In this document: piece after piece, positions 57,150 to 64,000 of the stretch
How the letters are laid out: the number at the start of each line of letters is the position of its first letter
How positions within the stretch are numbered: position 1 is the first letter of the stretch
Assembly (NCBI GenBank): GCA_018398575.1
Contig: JAGTXZ010000024.1
Location: 620,001-684,000 of the forward strand
Direction: 5' to 3'
DNA length: 64,000 bases
From: Ampelomyces quisqualis
Lineage: Eukaryota > Ascomycota > Dothideomycetes > Pleosporales > Phaeosphaeriaceae
The notes under the pieces: generated by a model
Told to the model about the DNA's origin: nothing
Seen by the model: the letters and a program-made list of their open reading frames with translations, nothing else
Database searches by the model: none
Program-made: the position numbers and the translations under genes

Positions 57150-60100
57150 TATTAAGTTTAATTTCTCTAATATAATTATCTTAAAATAATGTAAGATCTT
57201 TAACTCTTTTTTCTTATACTATAATCTATTTAGCTAACGCTTGTAAGAGTTCTAGCTGTTTTAGATAGCGTTTATAGAACACTTATAGTATATGTAGTAC
57301 TTCTATATTGTTTAATATATTGTACTAGGTAGAATTAGAGTTATAACCTACCTATTTTACGCAATACTTTAGAATAGAGCAGTATAGCTTGCTAGCTAGT
57401 ATCTCTTTTACCTTCTATTCTTTAACGCCTTAAATTAGAATGCTAGATAGGTTTAGGCTTAGCTAACTAGGTAAGGGATTGTTAAGGTTCTTACAGAGCA
57501 CGTATACAGCAAACACGTTATAGATTTTAGAGCCCTTAGGTAGCTTTAGTTAGAATAAATAGCTAACTTGTTTTAGAACTTTAAAAAGACTCTTCTACAA
57601 TTTAGTAAATTTGCGACTTAAACAAGTAACAGATAGGTTTTAAGTTAAGAGGTAAACCTTATTACCTACTACCTAATTAACAAGACGTTAGTATTTATTT
57701 ATTTTGGCAGCTATCTATTACTGCGCCTTTTCTATATTGTCTTTAGCTATACGCTAGGCTTTGTGTAAACAGGTAGATAAGCTTAAAGTATTTTAGACGT
57801 TTACATCCTTATATTTCAAAGTAGAAGACAACTAATCCTAGCTCTATTTTAGTTTAGACCTAAACAGAAGCTAGTATAGTGCTATGCTAATTGCGGAATG
57901 CAGTAACGTTGCCTAGGCCTAATTAATTATTATTAGTAGGTTACTCTAGTTGTCCTAGTAAAAGAATATAAAGGGCCTTATTTATTAATTAATATATTTA
58001 TTTATAATCTTAGTTTAACTATTAGTCTATTTATAATAGGCAGTAGAAAGCTTAATTTGCACGCCTAGGATCTAGCAGAATTTAGACTAGAATTAGGACA
58101 CAAACTAGAGGCTGCAATTAGACATAATACTTTTAGGTATATAGCTAAATTAATATACCTATTAGATAAAAAAGGAAGCTATCTATTAAGCGTTAATTAT
58201 TTTGTTGCAGAGAATAGAGATAGCTTGCTTTAATAGACAATTAATAATAACTATAATTTAATTATAGCTATAACAGTCTTTTAGGAATATCTTAAAATCT
58301 ATACACAAATGCTGTATAGCCCTATTAGAAATTAGTAACAGATAGAGAAACTCTTAGGATTAGAGCTGTCTTAGATAAGATCTTTAATAGGAAACACAGT
58401 TTTATACATAGCGTTTACATATAGCCTCTATGCCTTTCTAATAGTATTAGTAGGCTAGGAGCTAATACGTCTTTGTAGCGCCTAGATAAGCAGTTAATAC
58501 CTAATTATAAGCTTTTCTAATTAGTTAGGTGCAGAAGAGAAAACCCCTAGGTACACAAAGGTATAAGTAATATAGTAAAAGGCCTTTTAAGACGCAGTAC
58601 AGCTAGAGAAGCTTAAGGCGTTCTTCTTAAAAGAAGCAGCAATTCTCTACTAGCAGAGCTTCAATTAGTTCTAAGGAGTTAATGTTTAGTAAGGTACCAT
58701 TAGATTAGACTAATATAGCTAAAAAAGCAACCTCTAGATAGGTACAGACGTAGTTCTAGGCTAGTTTAGAGTTAACTAAGTAGTTTAGTTATTTAGGTTC
58801 TAAAAGTATCTAAGATCTGTTGTCTTGTTAGGTAGCCTTAACTTTACTAACGTCTTATTTTCTCTAGCTAAGGATATTAGCTCTCTTGTTTAGCTTACTA
58901 GGCGTGTACTTAATGCAGAAATTAAAAGAAGTAATAATCTCTGCCTATTAAGCTTAACGTGTATTAAGAACCTTAGTAGTTATAAAGTATTCTAGAGAGT
59001 TATATTCTAAATATACCTAGATTTAGCTCTATATAGAGGTAAGTTTAGCTCTCTACTTCTTAAATACTTTTAAGATAGCAAACAGTTCTTTGTTATTTAT
59101 TTCCTAATTAAGTTTAGCTCTAAATAGAGCGTAGCTATAGAAAGCTATAGGGTACTACTTGTTGTTAGGGTACTTCTAAGAGAGTACTCCTGCTATTACT
59201 CTATTAGACGCGTTAGTTTCTAATTTTGTGTTGCACTTAGGATAGAAATAAGATAGCTTAGAAATAGCTAGAAGTAAGGCTTTAATCCAATTAAAAGCCT
59301 GTTAGCAGTCTATAGTCTATTTAAGAGAGTTAGCAGGACTCTTAAGCTTTATAATTAGTTTAGCTACGCAAAAGAAATCCTTGATAAATTGTTAATAGAA
59401 ACTAGCAAAACTAAGAAATAACTTAACGCCTGTAACTAAAGTAGGTTAAGACTAGTTTTAGAAGGCTTCTACTTTGTTAGGGTTAACTTTAGCACCTTTG
59501 TTTATTAAAACGTAACATAGATATTTTGTACAGGTTATATAGAATTTACTTTTTTATACGTCTACTTATAGCTCTATAGTGCGTAGGCGCTCCAGGACAT
59601 TTTAGATATATTCCTAATGTAAGTTTATATCCTTAGAGTAAATTAGAATGTTATTAAGATAAGTAATATAGAAATTGTTAAGATAATTAATTAGTATATT
59701 ATTTATATAGCACTAATATGTAGCTAGTCTATAACATAAGCCAAAAGAGAGTACCTTATACTTATAAGTCTTATAATATATCTAAAAGGTAGTATACTCT
59801 TAGGAGTTAGAATCTATACAAATTTTGTTAAAGGCAGCTCTAATGTTAAACTTAGTAAGAATCTTAGCTTTAGAAAGGCATAATAGTAGCTTATTAATAC
59901 AAGAGATTAGATAGACGTCCTTACGCGTAAGAGCGTTAATCTTTTAGTAATCTATCTAGATGCGTATATCTCTACTTAGCTTGCGTATATAAAGGATACG
60001 TAAAGTAAACAAACTTTAGCTAGCCTTAATAAAACTCTTTTCAAGGTATTTCTAGACGTAGGCCTTAGAAGCTTTAAGCTTCTTCTAATTCTACTTATAT

Positions 60101-61125
60101 AGAGGACTAAACGCCTTAGGTAATAGTTCTTTAAGAACAATCTTGTAATTCTACAGACAATAAGAAAGTAATAAATTAGGTGCTAACTTGCTAAATACAT
60201 CCTAATACTAGGAGTAGCAGGCTAGTAAGTACTTATCTAATTGGCATTAATTAGCTGCGTTGTCCTTAGAGGCGAGGATCCTATTAATCTTGTAGAGGCT
60301 TATTGTAAAGAACTTATTCTAAGGCTTCTTTATAATAAAGTAGAATGTATTAGCAGAAATAAGAGCTATACAAGTAGTTAGAGAGGATTTAAACTTCAAG
60401 CAGGAATACCTAGTTAGGGTATAAGAGATATTTAAGATTTTTTATACAGAAAAAAGCTTTAAGCATCTCTTAATATAAAAGATAGAAGTAGGGTAATAAG
60501 AAGGACTGTTTTAGATATAATAGTCTTATTTCTTCTACAAGGCGTTGCGTTATTATACATTAAGGTAAACAGTAGCTAGCACTATAGCTTAATGTAGAAT
60601 AGTAGGTATAGAAAGTAAAGAATTATAAGAACAGAGGTACTTAAATAGCTAAAAAACTGTAACCTATTTGTGTCTAATTAAATCTTAAATTGTCTTAACT
60701 ATTAGAGGCTAAGTATACAATCCTAAGACCTAAGATTAAGGATAAGGAATAGACAGTTTAAAGTCTTTTAGCTATTAATATTTAAGTGCAGTTAAATATA
60801 ATAAGTAACTAAAGAAGTAATCTAATCCTTAAAACTGCGTACCTAAACCTAAAAGAAAAGCTTCTAAATTAGTTGCTGTAAAGCTTTAGAAACAAATAAA
60901 ATAATCTATAAATTCAAAAATAGGAAATCTTAGGCACTAGTATTAACAAGAGTATTAAGGTGTAAGTAAATACCTTAGTTGTAGATAAGCGTAGGTATAA
61001 GGAAATAGAGACTGCAAAACAAATAAGAAAGGTTAAGGTAGAATAGATTGTAACAGCTTAGGCCTAGAAAGAAAGTTTCTTCTAGGCCCTTTTATTTCCT
61101 GTATAATACACTTTCTAGTTAGGTT
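57150..61125 (-). pseudogene. Chromovirus H pol and gag end
   Basis: Minus-strand pol with the same domain order as element E: chromodomain near 57250-57470, integrase near 57600-58500, RNase H, then reverse transcriptase with YLNNILIY at 59638-59661, and the gag/protease region to 61125. Stops at most Gln and Trp positions. The 5' part of gag is missing because of the insertion at 61126. Confidence 0.85.
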
Positions 61126-61425
61126 TGTAACAGGCACATGCAAATACATATTATATCTAATACCCTATAAAGGCTTAGTAACAGATTATGCAAGAGATAG
61201 CAGAGGCAGTACCAAAAGTGCCTTAAATTAGCTCTAACTTAGTTACTACCTTAACTATAAATATAAGCCTATTGCATTAGATAGAGAATGAGTTTTCCTT
61301 GTTCTTCTGTACAAGACCTATAGGTATATAGCCAATCTAGAATCTCTAATATAACACGCACTTCTATATGCCTCTAATACGTATCCAATTTAATTCTAAT
61401 AGCTGTACCTACCTGCGTTGTTATA
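61126..61425 (+). repeat. 5' LTR of the 61126 chromovirus (300 bp)
   Basis: Begins TGTAACAGGCACATGC and ends GTTATA (CA changed to TA), one base longer than the E LTR. Confidence 0.9.
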
Positions 61426-61449
61426 TTACAAAGAAATCTTTATTCTACT

Positions 61450-64000
61450 AGTAATAGCATTCAGATACTATTGCAATTTACTTTTAAAAAGATTACGTTA
61501 AAACGTCTAGAACCCTATCTAAATCAGATCTATTTGCAACGTTAAATCTATTAAACATAGTTAGGATCCTTTAGATCTCTTAAGAGCTAAAGCCTTTAGG
61601 TTTAGAACTTTCTATTAATACAACAGTTAGGATTACTTTCGTAAAAGTCGCGTTTGGCACTACAATAGAAACTTAGAGACTATTAACAACCTAGGAGTAT
61701 TAGAGGCAACGCTAATAACTTCCTCAAAAGCTACAACAGCACTAACACTAGGAGAATCCTAAGAAGACTCTGTATTAATTGTTACAACCTAGCAATAGAG
61801 TGCTAAAGCAAAAAACTTAAACACTAAGAAATCTAAGGATACCTCTTAGCCTAGAGCTGCACTAAATCTAACTCCTACACAAATAGAAGTTAATTAATTA
61901 CAACAAGAACTAAAACAAGCGTTAGCAGAAATTAATTCTCTTAAGAAAAGACTAACTCCTTTGGTAAGACTAGATAAGCTTCTACCTACTACTAAATTAC
62001 TCTAGAACAATTTTGCACCCTGCTATTTATCTAACAGCTCTATATTAGAACACTTATATCGCTATAAAGGTTTCTACTAATCTTAACAATTAGAGAAGAC
62101 GCCTAATATTAACAATCTTAGTAATAGGAAAGACTCTACCTTCTGCTAATAGTAGGCCTCTATCTAGGATTAACTTAAAATTAACTTAGATTACTATTAG
62201 ACTAAAAGGCAACGCATAGCCCTAGTATAGGGCTATACTATAGAATTAGCCAAGGGCTATCTTAAGCCTTAATATTTATTAGATACTAATAAAGAGCAAT
62301 TTTAGAACGCTAAGCAAATAATTAAGCTACTTAAGTCTTACTTTATTACAAGTAACAAGGTAGCCAAAAGCTATGCAGCCTTTAATTAAATGCAAATAAC
62401 TAAGAAGGAAACGTTCCCCTTGTTTAAAGCTAGGTTTCTAAGTTCTGTAGTTAAGAGACAAGTACCCTCTTCAGAGTAGTTTTACTACTTATAGACAAAA
62501 ATTACGCTAGAACTACAAGCCTCTAACTTAGGGTTTAAGCACTAATAGAAGAACTTATTTAATTAGATAGTAGAACACCTTACTGCCTACAATATAGAGC
62601 AGAAGAACAATTCTAACCTAAGTATATTACTAGCTACTACTAAATTACTAGTTAGGTAGGCCTTATAAACCAATTTAGAGCCAAATTAGACTACTACCTC
62701 TAGCGCTCTAACAAATTCTGCGCTAGCCTATTAATTAATAACAGTACGTCTTTCTAGTAAGACTTCTAAACCTAACTAAAAGAAGACTTTTAGTAGTTAT
62801 TACAATTGCAGTAAACTAAGATACTACGCTAGTAATTATACAAAGCTTTGTGTATGTTAGATTAAAGCTGTAGAAGTAAAGAAATTTAAGGATGCTTAAG
62901 AGTAACCTAACTAGGAAGTGTATTGTACAAGAAATAGAAGCGCCTAGAAAGTACTCTTTCTCTAGGCCTAAGCTGTTACAATCTATTCTACCTTAACCTT
63001 TCTTATTTGTTTTGCAGTCCTTATTTCCTTATACCTACGCTTCTTTACAACTAAGGTATTAGCTTACGCCTTAATACTCTTGTTAATACTAGTGCCTAAA
63101 GTTTTTTATTTTTAAATTTACAAATTGCTTTATCTGTTTCTAAAGCTTTACATTAACCTATTTAGAAGCTTCTCTTCTAGGTTTAGGTACGCAGCTATAA
63201 GGATCAGATTACTCCTTTAGTTACTTAATATATTTAACTACACTTAAATATTAATAGCTAAAAGATTTTAAACTACTTCTTTCTTATTCTTAATCTTAAG
63301 TCTTAGGACTATATACTTAGCCTCTAATAGTTAAGACAATTTAAGATTTAATTAGACACAGATAGGTTACAGTTTATTTAGCTATCTAAGTACCTCTGTT
63401 TATACAATCCTTTACCCTCTATTCTTACTATTTTATATTAAGCTATAGTGCTAGCTACTGTCTATCTTAATATGCAACAACGCAACGCTCTATAGAAGAA
63501 AGATAACTATTATATCTAAAACAGTCCTTACTATTATTCTTCTTCTTCTATTTACTATATTAAGGGATAGTTAAAGCTCCTATTAGCCCAAAAATTCTTA
63601 GAGATTTCTTATACCCTAACTAAGCAACCCTGCTTAGAGTCTAAACCCTCTCTAACTACCTACGTTGCTTTTATTTCTGCTAATACGTTCTACTTTATTA
63701 TAAAGAAGCTCTAAAACAAGTTCTTTACAACTAGCCTTTATAAGATTAATAAGATCCTTGCCTCTAAGAACAACGCAGACAATTAATGCTAATTAGATAA
63801 GTAATTACCTGCCTCCTACACCTAGTATTAGAATGTATTTAGTAAGTTAGCAGCTAAATAATTACCTTCTTATTATTTATACAATTACAAAATTGTTCTT
63901 AAAAAACTATTACTAAATACGTTTAGTCTTCTGTACAAGTAGAATTAGGAAGAGCTTAAAGCTACTAAGGCCTACGTCTAGAAATACCTTTAGAAGAGTT
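61450..64000 (+). pseudogene. Gag and partial pol of the 61126 chromovirus
   Basis: Same order as 22140-24700 of element E: Gln/Leu-rich segment near 61900, capsid-like part near 62200-62600 (FKARFLSSVVKRQVPSSEQF), and a zinc knuckle near 62800-62841 reading YYNCSKLRYYASNY, where first and last Cys and the His are changed. Protease and the start of reverse transcriptase follow. Broken by TAG/TAA. The window ends before the active-site box. Confidence 0.85.

Larger units (their letters stand above)
55816..61125 (-). mobile_element. Chromovirus H, E-family copy, minus strand, 5' part outside
   Basis: Inverted E-family element: 3' LTR at 55816-56114, polypurine remnant, antisense ORF (plus) at 56438-57103, chromodomain and integrase about 57150-58700, RNase H and reverse transcriptase about 58800-60200, gag end up to 61125. 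The reverse-transcriptase box is YLNNILIY at 59638-59661. It inserted into the fragment ending at 55815 (adjacent bases ATAGT). At 61126 it is interrupted by another E-family copy; its 5' LTR should lie beyond the window. Confidence 0.88.
61126..64000 (+). mobile_element. E-family chromovirus, plus strand, runs off window
   Basis: Starts with an LTR at 61126 and continues through gag into early reverse transcriptase at 64000. It lies inside copy H, as H sequence stops exactly at 61125. The five bases before it are AGGTT, the expected target-site duplication; the second copy would be outside the window. Confidence 0.9.

Noticed and set aside
1..64000. tRNA, rRNA or host protein genes
   Set aside because: None recognised; all coding similarity is to transposons.

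Overview
This 64 kb window reads as repeat-only heterochromatin of a filamentous ascomycete (Pezizomycotina). No intact host gene, tRNA or rRNA was recognised. Nearly every recognisable coding region is a transposon open reading frame (ORF) broken by TAG/TAA stops where Gln (CAG/CAA) or Trp (TGG) is expected, and Asp/Glu are often changed to Asn/Lys. That is the signature of repeat-induced point mutation (RIP). By eye, C is lost mainly in pyrimidine-C-purine context: TCA, CCA, TCG, CCG and the complements TGA, TGG are scarce, while ACA, GCA, ACG, GCG persist. Domain calls were made by reading through these stops. Unless a boundary is tied to a long terminal repeat (LTR), an inverted end or a target-site duplication (TSD), it is approximate.

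Layout. 1-1945: hAT transposase remnant, then degenerate telomere-like CCCTAA sequence. 2380-4035: unidentified plus-sense ORF, convergent with Gypsy A (minus, 4036-11720). 11980-14206: 5' part of Gypsy B (minus) with its LTR. 14207-14675: truncated copy of a short non-autonomous DNA element. 14676-21683: Gypsy D (minus), interrupted by Gypsy C (15904-19470) and by an 868-bp non-autonomous element (20667-21534).

21684-54714 is one Ty1/copia element G (minus) that carries two insertions. A full-length chromovirus E (21806-28901, TSD TTAGT) sits in its 3' LTR. An 18.5-kb DNA element (31070-49616, 2-bp TSD) sits inside its RNase H domain. To the right lie a chromovirus fragment (54715-55815), a minus-strand E-family copy H (55816-61125) and another E-family copy starting at 61126 that runs off the window.

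The 18.5-kb element is the most unusual object. It carries a Plavaka-like transposase (minus), a DDE_1/CENP-B-type transposase (plus), a SNF2-type helicase (plus), an unidentified minus gene and five independent tandem arrays. Its two ends recur, inverted, as the ends of the 868-bp element, which looks like a deletion derivative.

A second theme is an extra ORF antisense to pol, between integrase and the 3' LTR, in chromovirus E/H. It has a conserved ATG, a C-x2-C-x6-C motif, a coiled-coil-like tail and an in-frame indel between copies. Gypsy D has a similar ORF in the same position, and Gypsy A may.
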